Positions 1-12,608 are shown, counted from the first letter of the stretch. The stretch: 64,000 bases of DNA from Sindora glabra (GCA_020226215.1 CM035231.1:49566876-49630875), one strand, 5' to 3'. Numbers and translations are program-made. The notes: generated by a model from the letters alone, not told the origin.

Positions 1-1060
1 CCATGATAAATGAGGAGCAAATGGAGGAGTTTCATGTGCAAAGAAAAAGAGAACATAATGCAATTTTTGCAATTTATCAAGCAATTAAAGACTATAACTT
101 TAAAACCCAACAAAATTGTCAAAAGAAGCATGAGAGTTGCTTGAGAAGGCATTTGCAAGAATAGAAAAAGTGAAGGAGATCTACCTTTAAACTTCAAGAA
201 TGGAGCTTAAAAGCTTAAAAATCAAGACTAGAGAATTTGTTGTACCTACCAAATGAAGTAGAATGATGAAAATATTGAATATGTTCATGTGATGTAGAAA
301 ATTTTGAGATGGTGAAAAAGTGAAGGAGATTCGCCTTTGGAAGCTTGAGAGATGCTTGAGAAGGCATTTAGAAGAATAGAAAAAGTGAAGGAGATTCGCC
401 TTTAAACTTCAAGAATGAAGTTTAAAAACTTAAAAATCAAGATTAGAGAATTTGTTGCAGATTATGTAAATAGAGCAACCATTGTTACTTACCAAATGAA
501 GTAGAGTGGTGAAATATTGAATATGTTCATGTGATGTAGAAAATTTTGAGATCTTTAGATTCAAAATTCAACTATGTAGATGTGATTGTAGAAGCATCTA
601 ATAATTTGAAGAAAATATCAATTGAAGAATTGAAAGCCACTTTAATTACCTATAAGTAATAGCTTTTTAGTCTTTCTAAAAAAGCCACTATTAAGCAAGC
701 TTTACAAACCAAACTTAACCTAAAGGAACAAAAGCCTATTTTCAAAAGAGTAGGATTTTAGAGAAGATGAGGCTTTGGTTATAAAGGAAAAGGAAGTAGC
801 AAATCACAACCATTTCATAGGAGCCAAAATTAAGGAGATGGTAGCAAATCATTTAAAAGACATGATGCTAACAAAATTTTTAGTTAAGGAAAAGGTTGAG
901 GTGAAAATTTTTTAAGATATAATAAATCTTATATTCAATCCTAAATTTGCCAAAAAAAATGCCATTATGTCAATGAATGCTACTACAAAATATTACACTC
1001 AATAGTATTAGGATTTATGTTTAAGAATTTTAAAGTGAAGGTAAATTAAATTTTGATGTT
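1..1060 (+). pseudogene. Copia-1 gag remnant (5' end outside window)
   Basis: Degenerate Ty1/copia gag. In several frames I can follow the end of the gag domain, including a stretch near 540-660 reading like the family's conserved 'LRSLDSKFNYVDV' block. Near 945-985 there is a broken zinc knuckle that keeps some of the Cys/His spacing. Many stops and frameshifts interrupt it. The repeated phrase around 140-190, 310-330 and 375-400 ('aaaaagtgaaggagat') shows local duplications. It probably belongs to the same element as the integrase at 4.7-5.95 kb and the reverse transcriptase at 11.1 kb, since order and strand agree. The assignment to copia is fairly safe; membership of one element is inferred. 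Confidence 0.6.
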
Positions 1061-1745
1061 ATGAATAATTAAAAATGATGAGAACCTAACTACACTACTA
1101 AATGGATTATGGATGAGTAAATCTATGGTTGAACTATTATGATTAAGGATTACATAATTGTATAAAAGAATATGTGTTAATAATTTGTTAGATTTGTGCA
1201 TGGTTTTATAGCATAGAGAAAGTTGAATAAAAGTTGAAGGAGTCCTATTATTCTAATTGCCATTCTACACTTTGTCATTTTCCCCTTATACCATCATTAC
1301 CTTGCACCTCCTTATTTTCTCAAAAACACTAAGACTCCCTCTTTTATTCTTTAATAGCTCCTACCTACTTATTTTCCTCTTTTCTCAAAAACACTAAGAC
1401 TCCCTCTTTTATTCTTCAATAGCTCCTACCTACTTATTTTCCTCAATCCTATCCTCCTTTTCATCAATCAATATATCAAAGTAAGAGATTCTTAATTCCC
1501 TTTATCTCAATAGTTCCATTATTAAATCTCCTTTAATTCATAAGTAATTTGCTATTTAATTGGTTGAGTAAGGATGACTTAGGTTTAAGGAAAAATTAAG
1601 CCCTAACTTGAGAAATCTTTCCTTTTGATGTGTAGTAAATTGATTCAATACAAAATCTACCTTAACTCTTCCTCTTTCAACTAGTAAGTAACATTTTATT
1701 TAAACTTTTGCTTGATTTCTTGAGATTTCTCATACTTTGGCTATT
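1061..1745. other. Unassigned AT-rich DNA between Copia-1 gag and CACTA-2
   Basis: No gene seen. The stretch contains a 65-bp tandem repeat listed separately. It may be part of a decayed insertion in Copia-1, because recognisable copia coding sequence resumes only near 4.6 kb. Confidence 0.5.
1322..1450. repeat. 65-bp tandem repeat, two copies
   Basis: The unit beginning 'aaaaacactaagactccc' at 1322 recurs at 1387 with about one difference (tttaat versus ttcaat). The near-identity makes this a recent duplication compared with the surrounding decayed DNA. Confidence 0.85.
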
Positions 1746-3428
1746 CGTTACTATAGAATTATGATTTTATGTTGGTGGATAAATGATTGTAAAAGCAAAA
1801 ATCAATGTTTATATGATGTGGTAATATTTTTGAAATTCTTAGGACCAATAAGATGATGTTTATTAAATACAATTGATGTCTATTGTAATACGATGACATT
1901 TTTTAAATTCTTGAAAAACTTAAGGTAATGGTTTTCTATTTGATTGATGGAATAAAATATGACATTTGAAGGATGCTAGAAAAGCAAGGAAACTTAAAAA
2001 TATCAGTTTTAGAATTAACTAGCATCCATTTAGATATAATGATATTTTTTGTAATTATTTAAAAATTTAAAACAATAATTTTTAATGTAACTGATATTAT
2101 AATGCATGGCATTTTTTTATAATTTTAAAAATGTTATTGCATCCAAATAGATGTTAGTGAATTCTAAGACTAATGTCTTAAGTTTCCTTATTTTAAAAAG
2201 TTAATTTTTTGTTTAACTGATGTTATAATATATAATATTTAAAAGTTATGAGGAAAATGAGAAAACTTAAGATATTAGTTTTAGAATAAACTAACATCTA
2301 TTTGGATGCATTCATATTTTTAAAATGATTAGAAAACATAAAATTTTAATTTTTTTAAGTAATTGATGTTGAAATAATAGCATTTAAAGGATATTGGAAA
2401 AATAAGAAAAATTAAAATATTGATTTTAGAAATAACTAACGTCTTAAGGTATTGAAGTCTAGTAAGAACCATAGGTATGATAATATTTTTGCATTATAAA
2501 TAAAGTATATTTTAATTTTTTTCTTATTATCACTCTCACTCTTCTCTTATTTATTTTCAAGCTTAATTTCATCACCATCTAACTCCCTCTAGAAAACTCT
2601 AGATGTTTTTCTATCTTTCACTAGACATCAATAAGTTACCAATACTTCTTTAACCAATATCAATTATGAAACAAATACCTTATTTTAGGGTATTGGCTCA
2701 AAACATAATAGGTTCCTTTTCTTGCTTTTATTTCTTTCAAATTTTCATTTATTTCATTTTTGTAATTTTTAAAAGGTTTTTAAGAAATTTTTATCTATGT
2801 TTCCTTTGTATAACTTTTAAGGTTATATTTGAGTGTTAGATGTTTATTATGTATTTCTTAAAATATTGCAATTAAATCTAAAGTGGCCAAACAATGGCAA
2901 AAGTTGGAGAAAAAATTAGAAAAGGTCCTTGAAAATGACAATTTTCTGCAATTCCAAGAAGGGTAAAACCTTCTAAGATTTTGTATAAATAGATAGATCT
3001 TGAATATTTACATGAAATTGACATAAAATTTATCCCAAACAAACAACTAAGTGTGAAGATATGACTTTTAAATTTTTTTAGTTTAAAATGCATATTTTTG
3101 CATAAAATGTTAAATTTATTTAATCTTAACCATAAATATTTTAGTAAGGAAGCCAAAAACTAATTTAAAAAAATATTAGGCAATTATCTCACGTCAATTA
3201 TTTACTAGAAATCAACTTTTTTAACTTTGTACAGATTATCAACTAACCTATCTTAGAAGAAATGATGATGATTTTTTTGTTATAGAAATTGACGTTATTT
3301 TCCTTTTTTACAAAAGTTTGGTAATTGATATCATAAAATATTTACTATGACACCTAATAAAATTATAGTTATTTTTTGACATGAAATTCTTTAAATTCCC
3401 AATGTTAATAAGCTTTTCTGTAGTAATG
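1746..3428. mobile_element. CACTA-2: non-autonomous CACTA (En/Spm-like) element
   Basis: The left end reads CGTTACTATAGAA and the reverse complement of the right end reads CATTACTACAGAA (11 of 13 match), a decayed CACTA-type inverted repeat. It is flanked by a 3-bp target duplication ATT (1743-1745 and 3429-3431), the length used by CACTA elements. The first about 200 bp align with the left end of CACTA-1 at 6229 and the last about 150 bp with its right end. Subterminal direct repeats such as 'aattgatgtctattgt' and 'gatgacatttttt' are typical of this superfamily. No transposase is recognisable, so mobilisation would have been in trans. Confidence 0.72.
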
Positions 3429-4560
3429 ATTATAAGTTTAGAAATTGGATGGATTCATTATTTTTAGTTTAGAAATTGTAATTTTTTATGATGAATCTAA
3501 GTGCTATTACATGCTTTTTTACGGATTTTGATTGTTCGGTTAAAAGATTTAAGGATATAAGTGAGATTTAAAGTGATTTATATCAAGTGAACAGTGTATT
3601 TTGAGTAAAATTTATAGAAATTCATTAGTGAATTGATTTACTAATTGATTCTTTGGGCCTAAGATTTTTTCTATATGACCCAAATTGATCCATGAAATGA
3701 TTCATCTTTCTTAAAATTATTGAGGGAATCAATTTATTAAGGCTTAAATGCTTTATGTATGACATGAATCAATTCCTCAGTCAATTCAACTTATACCATT
3801 TTGAAATTTTACATAGTTTTAAGAGTTTTACTTGCATTGTACCTCTTTATATGAGCTATAAGAATAAATAATATTGTTATGGATTAAATGGTTGTGAAAT
3901 GGACTTAGAATTCCTTATGAAACCAATTAGATTAGAAATTATCATATCTTATATATGTATATGCTATAATTGTCTAAAAATGATGATGTAAGTGAACTTT
4001 GCTTTTATTAAGAATTTTGTATCGGATCCATATGCTTGTTCATAAAGGGATAAGCTTGATCCTAGTGGAATAAGGTTAGGTTTATGAAAGGATAAATGAT
4101 CAACAATAGTAAGAAAGGTCATTTATGTTATATGCCTTAATGAATGCTATCTTTGTGAAAATATTATACTAGCATTTTTTAGCAGTTTGATATTATGGTC
4201 ATTAAATGGATTGTACTACGTATGATATTTGTGCATGTAGTTTATTTAACTACATTTTAGTAAGTTAATATGGGTGTTTATTTATCTTATAGATAAGTTA
4301 ATATTATGAATTAATTACAAGCTTATGAATTTAATTGTTTAAGTAGAATGATCTCACTAAGCTTTAAGACTTACTTTTTTTCTTAGTCTTATTTTTTATA
4401 CTTAATAGAATAAAAATATAAGGTTTCTACATTCATTTCTTAGTAATTAATTACTATTAAGGCACTTATATCCTAGCATGTTATGTGTTTTAACATTATT
4501 CTTATAATAGATTAGTAGAATTATGTTTAAAGGTTTCATGCCGATCATGGCTATAAAAGG
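3429..4560. other. Unassigned AT-rich DNA downstream of CACTA-2
   Basis: No open reading frame or recognisable repeat family. It may be the rest of whatever sequence CACTA-2 inserted into, possibly an old LTR within Copia-1. I cannot define boundaries. Confidence 0.4.
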
Positions 4561-4569
4561 CTTGTGACA

Positions 4570-6228
4570 AACAATAATGAAAGAAAAAGAGTAGATTTTA
4601 TTGAAAACAAAAAAAAAAGATGTTTATTTGCTTACTGTCAATAATGAAAAGACTTGTAGTCCTACTACTTAGTTTCTTAACATTGGTGCATTAAATCACA
4701 TTTGTTAGAAAAAAGAACTGTTTGCCTAACTAAATGAATGAAATTTTGGCTATATCCTCATTTATTCATTTGTCAAAGATTCCAATATGAGTCAAAGGAA
4801 AAATTATTCTTCAAATGTAAGATGGAAAGACATACTCTATCATAAATGTTTATTATACATTAGATATGAACATTTTCATCTTAGGTAGCTATTGGAGAAA
4901 GGCTTTGATGCCTATATGAAAAATTTATCTCTTAATTTAAGAGATAAAAATGGCATGCTCATCATATTTGTGAAAATAACTAAGAATAAAATGTTTCTGC
5001 TTCAAAACCATCATTGGAGGTTATTTAATTCTTTAGCACTTAAGATATAGCCATCTAAAATTTAAAGCCTTGAAGTTGTTGGAGGGAAATTTGATGGTAA
5101 AAAGAATATCATAAATTAAAAACCTAAGTAAGATATATGAAACATATGTAATGTACAAGCAAGCAAGTTAGACATTTAAATGAAGAACATCAAGAAGAGT
5201 AATGAAGTATCTCAAATTAGTTCACTTAAATGTGTGTGGGCTAATTAACCCAATTTTGAAAGGTGGAAATATTTATATCATTACCTTTACTAATGATGAC
5301 AATGGTAAAACATATATGTACTTAATGAAAAAGAAGAAGAAAGTTTATTCCAAATTTAAAGGGTTCAAAATTTTGGTGCGGAAGCAAAATGGCTATTATA
5401 TAAAAAAATTAGAACCAATAAAGGTGGTGAGTACACTTTAAAAAAGTTCACAAAGTTCTGCAAGTAAAGTAGAATTATTCATTAGCTGACCATACCTTAA
5501 ACATCTCAACAAAATGGTGTTTTAGAAAGAAAGAATAAAACCATTCTTAATATAGTAAGGAGCATGTTACATGAAAGGAATATCCCTAAAAAGTTATAAG
5601 AAGAAGCAATTACTAGTGTAACTTAATTGTTGAATAGAATTCTAATAAAAGGAATTGAAAATGTTATACTAGAAGAAATGCAGAGTCATCACACACTAAG
5701 AGTAGATCATCTAAGAATCTTTAAACGTGTTGCTTCTGCAAAGATTCCATAAGAGAAGAAAATGAAGTTGGAAGATAAAAACAAAAAATACATCCTAATT
5801 AGCTATAGTGAAGATAAGAGTGGCTACAAGTTATATAATCTAATTTCTAAAAAGATTATTTTCTTAAGAAATATAGAATTTGATGAAGAGCAAATATGGA
5901 ATTACAGTATTGAAGATAAAAAAAAGCAAATTGTTGTTAAATAAGAACAAAAATAAGCATAAAGAAATGATTAAGATGAAAAAAACCATAATCACTTGAA
6001 ATTGAAACCTAGATTATCATAACTGAATCATATAGTTTAACTATGAGGAAGATGTACAAGAAGTATTCATGAATAATAGAAATCACTTTAAAACTTGATT
6101 TTAACGAAAGTACTATGCTTTGTCTATTTGCTAGATATGAAAAGAATTAAAGAAGAAATTAACTTTATCAATAAGAATGATGCTTAGGAGCTGACCTTGC
6201 TTTCCAAAGATTATAAAGCAATAAGAGT
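4570..6228 (+). pseudogene. Copia-1 pol: GAG-pre-integrase and integrase remnant
   Basis: Ty1/copia pol fragment. From about 4800 to 5200 a broken GAG-pre-integrase region is visible. Positions 5202-5441 encode a clear start of the integrase core ('LVHLNVCGLINP' matching the family's L-x-H-x-DVCGP pattern, with the first acidic residue changed to Asn). Positions 5500-5940 carry the 'QQNGVLERKNKTI' region with the third catalytic Glu and the post-core segment ending in 'GYKLYNLISKKIIFLRNIEF'. Further on, 6130-6228 starts the reverse-transcriptase domain ('MKRIKEEINFINKND'), which is cut at 6228 by CACTA-1 and resumes at 11097. Multiple stops make it non-functional. Confidence 0.75.
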
Positions 6229-6559
6229 TGCTACTATAGAATTGTAATTCTATGATGGTTGATAAACATCAATCATAGTAAAAATCACATAAATGTGGTG
6301 GCATTTTTAAAATCGTTATGACAAATAAAATGATGATTTTTAACTAATGTCAATAGTTATGCAATGGCATTTTTGAAATTTACAAGATGTAAAATGACAA
6401 TTAAATTAACAATTGATGTGTATAAGTGGCAAGTAAAATCCATCAAGAAATTAAGACATTAGTTATTTGTATAATCATTGTCTAAAAGACATTTTAAAGG
6501 TCATTGAGAAAGACGTTTAACATTTACACGTTAATTTTTTTTATGAACCAATGTGTAAA

Positions 6560-8224
6560 ATTATTCAATAATCTCCTTGGTTAATGCAATCACCAATTAT
6601 TTAAAAATCATGTGTGTCTCAAATGTTGATATTGAATTAATAACCAACATCTTTAGTTTTTTTTTCAATTGCCTATATATTTAATGTTATCTCTTTATTT
6701 AAAAGCATTTTAATGACATCTTAGCTTCCATTATCTAATTCTAATGTTTGTTTAAGGAGGAGGAAAATAAGTTCTTCAACATTTCATCTAAAATGTTTTC
6801 TTTCATTATAAAATTTGATCACTATTATTTTATCCATTGTTATCTATATGTGTTAGATAAAATAGAGAGAGAATTATTTTCCTCCTTTTCAAATACATGC
6901 TAACTTTGGCAATAAAGGCAAATATATTACCTACTAATATTTAACTTAAAGTAATATTAGATGATGGTTATGAGAATTGACACTAAGTTTAGCAATGAGA
7001 ATAGAAGACCAAAGTCCTCTTTTTTTCCTTTTTATATGATATTTTTATAAATTTGTATTTATTGATGTAATGATATATTGAATGAATAAAATTGTAGAAT
7101 AAGTTTTTTTATAGAAGTTTTTCTTTCTCATATTTTTGTATACTTAAGTTCAATGTGTTGATGTTTGTATCCATGTGAGAAAAATATACCCAAAAAAATA
7201 TATTATTTATCACAAATTGTTGATATTTAATAAAATTATGAAAATATTTCTTTATTAATTATGAAACTAACCTTTTTTCTTTAAATTTAGAAAAATTAAT
7301 ATTGTAAAATATTATAAACATCTCATCTTATTTATTTATATTACCAGCTTTCTCATATTTGATCCATTTCTTTAAGTAGTTTGTAAAATGGTTTATGTAA
7401 TTTTTCAAAACTTGATATGGTATAAATCATGAAAATCTCATACAAAATGATGTCAATTATTTAAAAATAACCAATGCTTAAAAATAAAATGACAGTTTCT
7501 ATATTATAATTGATGTGATATTTCTTAATTAGAGTGACATTGCTTTAATATAAATAATAGTCATTATGATAAAATTGATGTCTAATACTTAGCATAATTT
7601 AACATGTATTTGTTTTCATATTATCTATTATTATAAACTAATATAAAAGTGATAAAAAATATAAAAGCACTTATAAAAGTGCAAAATGTAAGATTATTTT
7701 GTTTTAGTGCTGTTTGCAAACTTATAATTCCTTCAACATGAAGCTCTATCTTGCAAACTCCAATAAAATAACAAAGCACTAGTTAATTTTTTACACCTTT
7801 ATGCAAATAAGGTACATCTACCATATATTCTAAGGTTTTTAATTCTTTGTGTCTTTATATTTAGATGTAGATGTATAATTTTACTTTTCTTGGGCTTGTC
7901 TTAGTATATTTAGCTTAGTATGTTATGTGTTGAGGTTATGAAACCTTACTAAAATCTTATTACTTTATTGTTAACTTATGAAGATGCTATATAACTTTAG
8001 GTATGAAATATATTACATACAAAATATATTATGTATAAATGTATGTAAATGTTTTAGCTTTACGTATGTATAACTCTAAAAATATTCTTTTTTGAATAAT
8101 TTAGGTTATAGTATGTAAATATATAAATGTTTATATGTTTTAAGGTTTATCTAAGAATATGTACAAATTCATGTGATATAAGATTTGATTAATGTTCTTA
8201 TCTATATAATTCTTACTAAATTAG
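6560..8224. other. AT-rich interior of CACTA-1, no gene seen
   Basis: Long AT-rich stretch between the left subterminal repeats and the transposase remnant. Motifs like 'aattgatgt' recur at 7500-7590, resembling subterminal repeats. No coding signal is recognisable. Confidence 0.5.
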
Positions 8225-9060
8225 CCAATTATAGATAAAAAATGGATTGCTGTTAATCAATGTAGCTCTGAATATGAAAATGAAGTTAACAAATTTATTA
8301 AATTTGTAATTACTCATGAAAGGAATGAATTTAATGACGACCTCATATTTTGCCTATACTTTAAATGTTATAATGTGAAAAAGGCGATAATTGTGCATGT
8401 ATGAGATCATCTATTTTATTTTGGCATTGATAATGGGTATATGTGATGAACATAATATGGTGAAAGTAAATTAGGCAGCATATATAATATTCATGAAGAT
8501 GATGGTTTTGATGATTACTTTGATAATATAATGCATGATGCTGTAGATAATTTTATTGAGTGGCTATAAGTCCTCGATATGTTATTGAGTGATGCAAAGA
8601 AGTTATTATATTTGGCTTGCACTAAATATATATGTTTATTTACCATGTTAAGATTATTTAACTTGAAAATAGGAAATGGTTGAAATGATAAGAGCTTTAT
8701 AAAATTTTTACAATTTTTAAAAGACATACTTCTTAAAGGTAATGTACTATTTGTTCATGCTTATTAAGTAAAGAAAATAATATGTTTGATAGATATGGAG
8801 TATAAAAATACACATGCCTATCTTAATGACTTCATATTATACTAAAAAAAGTACAAAAGATTACTTAGATGTCTAAAATGTACGACATTCCATTATAAAC
8901 TGAAGAAATATAATGGTTACATCAAAGAAGGAACTTTGACAAATGTGTTATGATATCTTCTCATAATACTAAAGTTTAAATACATATTTGCTAATGCAAA
9001 AGATGCTAAAAAATTTAGTGTGGCATATGAAACAAATGGTTATTGATAATAAGATTCATC
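8225..9060 (+). pseudogene. TNP2-like CACTA transposase remnant
   Basis: Translated in pieces, 8235-8450 resembles the transposase-associated N-terminal domain of plant CACTA proteins ('NKFIKFVITHERNEFNDD', then a degenerate Cys/His region). Positions 8580-8760 resemble the start of the TNP2 catalytic domain ('LLSDAKKLLYLACTKY', then 'LLKG'). Positions 8790-9060 contain the Cys-rich and 'YETNGY' region that follows in the family. Several in-frame stops and the loss of the rest of the protein (normally more than 700 residues) show it is dead. It lies on the same strand as the element's left-to-right order. Family assignment rests on recalled motif order. Confidence 0.65.
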
Positions 9061-9073
9061 ATTTGGCAAATTC

Positions 9074-9974
9074 TTCTCAATAAAGAACAATTAACTCATT
9101 GCTTGTCGAATTTAGTAGTGAAGAAACCTCAAATCCTCACCATTTATTGATGGAATGAATATGAGTAGCAAACATAGCACATGACTTATAATATTAATGA
9201 TTTATAACCTCTCTCATTTGAAGGAAGAGATAAATTATTAGTAGTGAGAATAAAGAAGATGTATATACTAATATTAAAAACACTTCCTTTCTCATTGAGA
9301 CTATCTCTTATTATTTATGAAGACAATTTGGACAACTTTTAAGCATATTAAGATAATGGAGAAGGGATTTGGGTTAATGATCTTTTTAAATAAATTTCCT
9401 ATACCATAGATTCAAAGTACTAATATTCTCTTTTTTTAAAGTTATGCTTACATATACAATTGCTTGATTCTTAATTTATATAGTATGTTGAAATATTTGG
9501 ATAATGTAAATTCCATTTAAGTTAATTGTTCTCAATAGAGAATAATTAACTCATTGCTCCTCGAATTTAGTAGTGAAGAAACTGCAAACCTTACCATTTA
9601 TTGATGGAATGAACATGAGTAGCAAATATAGCACATGACTTATAATATTAATAATTTATAACCTCCCTCATTTGAGGGAAGAGATAAATTATTGATAGTA
9701 AGAATAAAGAAAATATATACACTAATGTTAAAGACACATTTCCTTTCTCATTGGGGCTACCTCTAGTTATTTATGAAAATAATTTGAAGGAATTTTATAT
9801 ATGTCAAGATCATAGAGAAAGGATTTAGGTTGATAATCCTTCTAAATAAATTTCTTATACCATAGGTTTAAGGTACTAATGTCTTTTTTTTTGAAGTTAT
9901 GCTTACATGTATAATTACTTGATTCTTAATTTAAATAGTATGTTGAAATATTTAGATAATACAGGTTCCATTTG
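9074..9974. repeat. 455-bp direct tandem duplication inside CACTA-1
   Basis: The unit starting 'ttctcaataaagaacaatt' at 9074 is repeated from 9529 ('ttctcaatagagaataatt') and stays aligned to about 9974. I estimate 85-90% identity by eye. Both units include 'gaatttagtagtgaagaaac' and 'gatggaatga'. No coding function is recognised; it replaces the region where the transposase C-terminal half should be. Confidence 0.85.
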
Positions 9975-10321
9975 TGAGATGCACATCAATAATGAATTAA
10001 ACATACTTAAATAGAATAATCCCGACTATGCAAATTAAAGAGTACTTTTTTTTCACCATGATAAAATTTTTCTTTATAATTGTTACAATTATCAAATTTT
10101 TATTTGTTTATTTTGTTCATTTGCAATTTAATAATGATCTAGATCTATGCCATTTAATGGTACAAATCATTAGGTATTCCTTGATTCCATATCCAAATTG
10201 TATGGAGTTAATGTGGAATAAAAATAAAGCTATTATGTCTATTATAAATTGCATATTCTGAATTTAGAATTATGTATTATAATTAAGATGAAATATATAT
10301 CACTTTCTATTCAATATAGAG

Positions 10322-10627
10322 TAAGGGTACTTAACGTGCTTGCCCACAGTGGTTGGGCTCATTTAGGCTCAGTTTGCTAAGGCTTTCATTTATGCAGGCT
10401 TATTTTAATTGGTCCGATCCATATAAAAGTCCACAAAGCCCACGGATTTCACCTTATAAACAAGCTTGACTTACAAGCCAGTTTATGACTTGCACAGATC
10501 CAGTTTGCACAAGCGAACTCATTTAAGCTTGTATTTTTTACAAGCCTATTTTTAGCAAGTCTAGTCTACCAAAAGCTCGTGGATCGATCTTTAAGCCCGC
10601 ATGTCAAAAGCTCATTAAGCAACCCTA
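10322..10627. mobile_element. hAT-type MITE nested in CACTA-1
   Basis: A 306-bp element with imperfect inverted ends (TAAGGGTACTTAACG and, reverse complemented, TAGGGTTGCTTAATG). It is flanked by an 8-bp target duplication with one mismatch, ATATAGAG (10314-10321) and ATATAAAG (10628-10635). Its higher GC content and repeated 'aagctt/aagccc' words stand out from the AT-rich host. An 8-bp duplication is the hAT signature. It encodes nothing. Confidence 0.75.
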
Positions 10628-11096
10628 ATATAAAGTTTATATATATTATAAAGTTGTAATATTGTGATTTTAAGTATTTTAGGTTAGATGTAGTCTAGTA
10701 AGAAAGGTCATGAAACGTACATAATGGAAATAGTGTAAGAAATGGATTTTTTATTTTTTATTTGAGGAATATAATATAATGTCAATTATGTGAATTATCA
10801 ATATGGTATATCAAACATTCGATGTTAGTTAATAAAATAACCTAATGTTAAATTATAGCTTTTATTGACGATTAGAAATATAATTAATATCAATAAATGT
10901 GATTAGTTATCAAGTGGTGTGACTTATAAGAAACTACAATGGTTTATTTGTTGGGAAATTGACATAATATTTTTTATACGATGGATCTATAACTAATGTT
11001 ATAAAATATTTACCAAAATGGTTGATAAAATGATGGTTCATAATTGATGTCTAACCCTCTAAATAGTTAATATAAATTTGTGATTTTGTAGTAGTG

Positions 11097-11560
11097 AGTG
11101 AAAAAGGTATTTAAAATGAAAAGAAATGCCGATGGAGATGATAAAAAGCACAAGGCAGAGGTTATTGTAAAAGGGTACCAATAATAACAAGGAATTAATT
11201 ATAAAGGAGTTTTTGCACTTGTATCAAGATTCAAGACAATCATATTGTTGATTGCTTTAGTATCATAGAAAAGTTGGAGGATTTATCAAATGAATGTAAA
11301 GTCTATATTATTAAATGACTATCTTGAAAATAAGGTTTACAGTAATTAACCCTTTGGATTTGAAATTAAAGGATAAGATAAAGTGTATAAGTTAAAGTGA
11401 GTCTTGTATGGACTTAAGCAACCACCAAGAGCATTGAAAATAGAATACTTTCAAAGACTACAGTAAATGCTTGAAATGATTGCATTTGGAGGAATAAGTT
11501 TAAAAAGGGAAATATTAAAAGCTATTAAATTCGTTCCTAAGGTAGCCATAGTATTTGATA
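11097..11560 (+). pseudogene. Copia-1 reverse transcriptase, continuation after CACTA-1
   Basis: From AGT at 11097 the sequence reads as the copia reverse-transcriptase N-terminal half: 'VFKMKRNADGDDKKHKAE', then 'VKGYQ', 'GINY', 'FALVSRF', the 'QMNVKSILLNDYLENKVY' block and 'VYKLK..LYGLKQPPRALK'. Stops replace several residues (for example after GYQ). Reading frame and motif order continue directly from 6228. The YVDD active-site half and RNase H are missing. Confidence 0.75.
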
Positions 11561-12022
11561 TGTTGGAAAGCTAGCCATAAGTGACACATGGTAAAACAAA
11601 AATTCCAAGATGGTAGTAGTTTTTGACAAAAAGGAGAAAAAATGGATTTGTTGTACAACAAGGCAATAAATGCATGAAAACATTCTATTTGGTAAGTTGA
11701 TGAAATTAAAGATGTGTAGTAATGGGATTGTATTATTTTATTAGCTTGGTTTGCCTATAAATAGCATGGTTTTCAATAAGGTTCAACAACAATACAATAC
11801 AACACAAATAAAGCTTCAAACAAGAGAAATTAAAGAATGCAACAATATTATCTTAGTGTAAAGAGACAAAATTTATTTTGAGAGTGAAAAAAGTGTGAAG
11901 CTCAACAATTGTGCAAGTGTAAAAAATAAAGTGTAATCTTGAGTAAAAAATTTATAAAAATGTGATATTTGTAATAGTAAGTTATGATATAAAATTGTTG
12001 AAGTTTCCAACTCTTGTATCTT
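11561..12022 (+). mobile_element. LTR-like remnant with TATAAATAG box
   Basis: Starts TGTTGG, as many copia LTRs do, and contains 'cctataaatagcatgg' (11752-11767), a plausible LTR promoter, followed by a CAA-rich leader. No matching partner LTR is in the window. The right end merges with the start of the Copia-2 LTR. It could be the 3' LTR of Copia-1 after a deletion, or a solo LTR. Confidence 0.4.
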
Positions 12023-12037
12023 TGTAAGAGTGTATCC

Positions 12038-12074
<37 letters not shown>
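12038..12074. repeat. (CA)n(TA)n microsatellite
   Basis: About eleven CA units followed by about seven TA units, near the start of the Copia-2 5' LTR. Confidence 0.9.
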
Positions 12075-12565
12075 GGAAGTTAAAAAAAAGTTAAAAGCCC
12101 ATGAGATAGACTATCTTAAGAAGAAAGCTAGTAGTCATGCCTTATAAATTACTCAAGTAAGTAAGAATGATTATTTTAATCATAAAGTTGCTAAGTAAAT
12201 TAGCAATTGCTTTATAAATAAAGCTCCATTTCTCATACTAAGACACAACCATATAAAAGAAGAAATAGTGAGCAAGAGTTTACATTTTGTGAGAAAGAAA
12301 AATAGTTCTTGTTATTTTTTTAAGAGTCAATTGTGGGTATCACATTTAATAAAATGTGAGGGAATTATAATACTCTAAATTAAGAGTACTAGAATAATAA
12401 AATTGTGAGGATTGGAGTACAAATTTGAAAGAGAGAATATTAAATGTGAATTAAATACTGTAATATCTCTTATATAAGTTTTATCACATAGTGAATATTT
12501 TAAAGTTTGTCTAATGGTTTTTTCCTTTAAAATAAAAAAAAATTCCATATGAAATTCTTAACATC

Positions 12566-12608
<43 letters not shown>
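12566..12608. repeat. (ATT)n microsatellite
   Basis: About fourteen ATT units near the end of the Copia-2 5' LTR. The homologous place in the 3' LTR (about 18955-18985) is instead T-rich, so the expansion is specific to this copy. Confidence 0.9.

Larger units (their letters stand above)
6229..11096 (+). mobile_element. CACTA-1: En/Spm-like DNA transposon inserted in Copia-1
   Basis: Left end TGCTACTATAGAA and reverse complement of the right end CACTACTACAAAA form the TIR. The 3-bp target duplication AGT lies at 6226-6228 and 11097-11099. Removing the element plus one AGT joins the copia reverse-transcriptase frame exactly, which independently supports both boundaries. The interior holds a degenerate TNP2-type transposase (8225-9060), AT-rich subterminal repeats (6240-6560; 10740-11096), a 455-bp internal duplication and a nested hAT MITE. 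At 4868 bp it is short for an autonomous CACTA, and the transposase is broken. Confidence 0.85.

Noticed and set aside
1091..1100. 'CACTACTA' at 1093 as the left end of CACTA-2
   Set aside because: Homology with the CACTA-1 left end starts at 1746, and the ATT target duplication supports 1746. The word at 1093 has no matching duplication.
2878..3156. 92-codon minus-strand frame in CACTA-2
   Set aside because: Composition-driven, with no similarity to a transposase and no supporting context.
10028..10261. 77-codon hydrophobic frame inside CACTA-1
   Set aside because: AT-rich, low complexity, and placed next to the 455-bp duplication. No CACTA protein resembles it.
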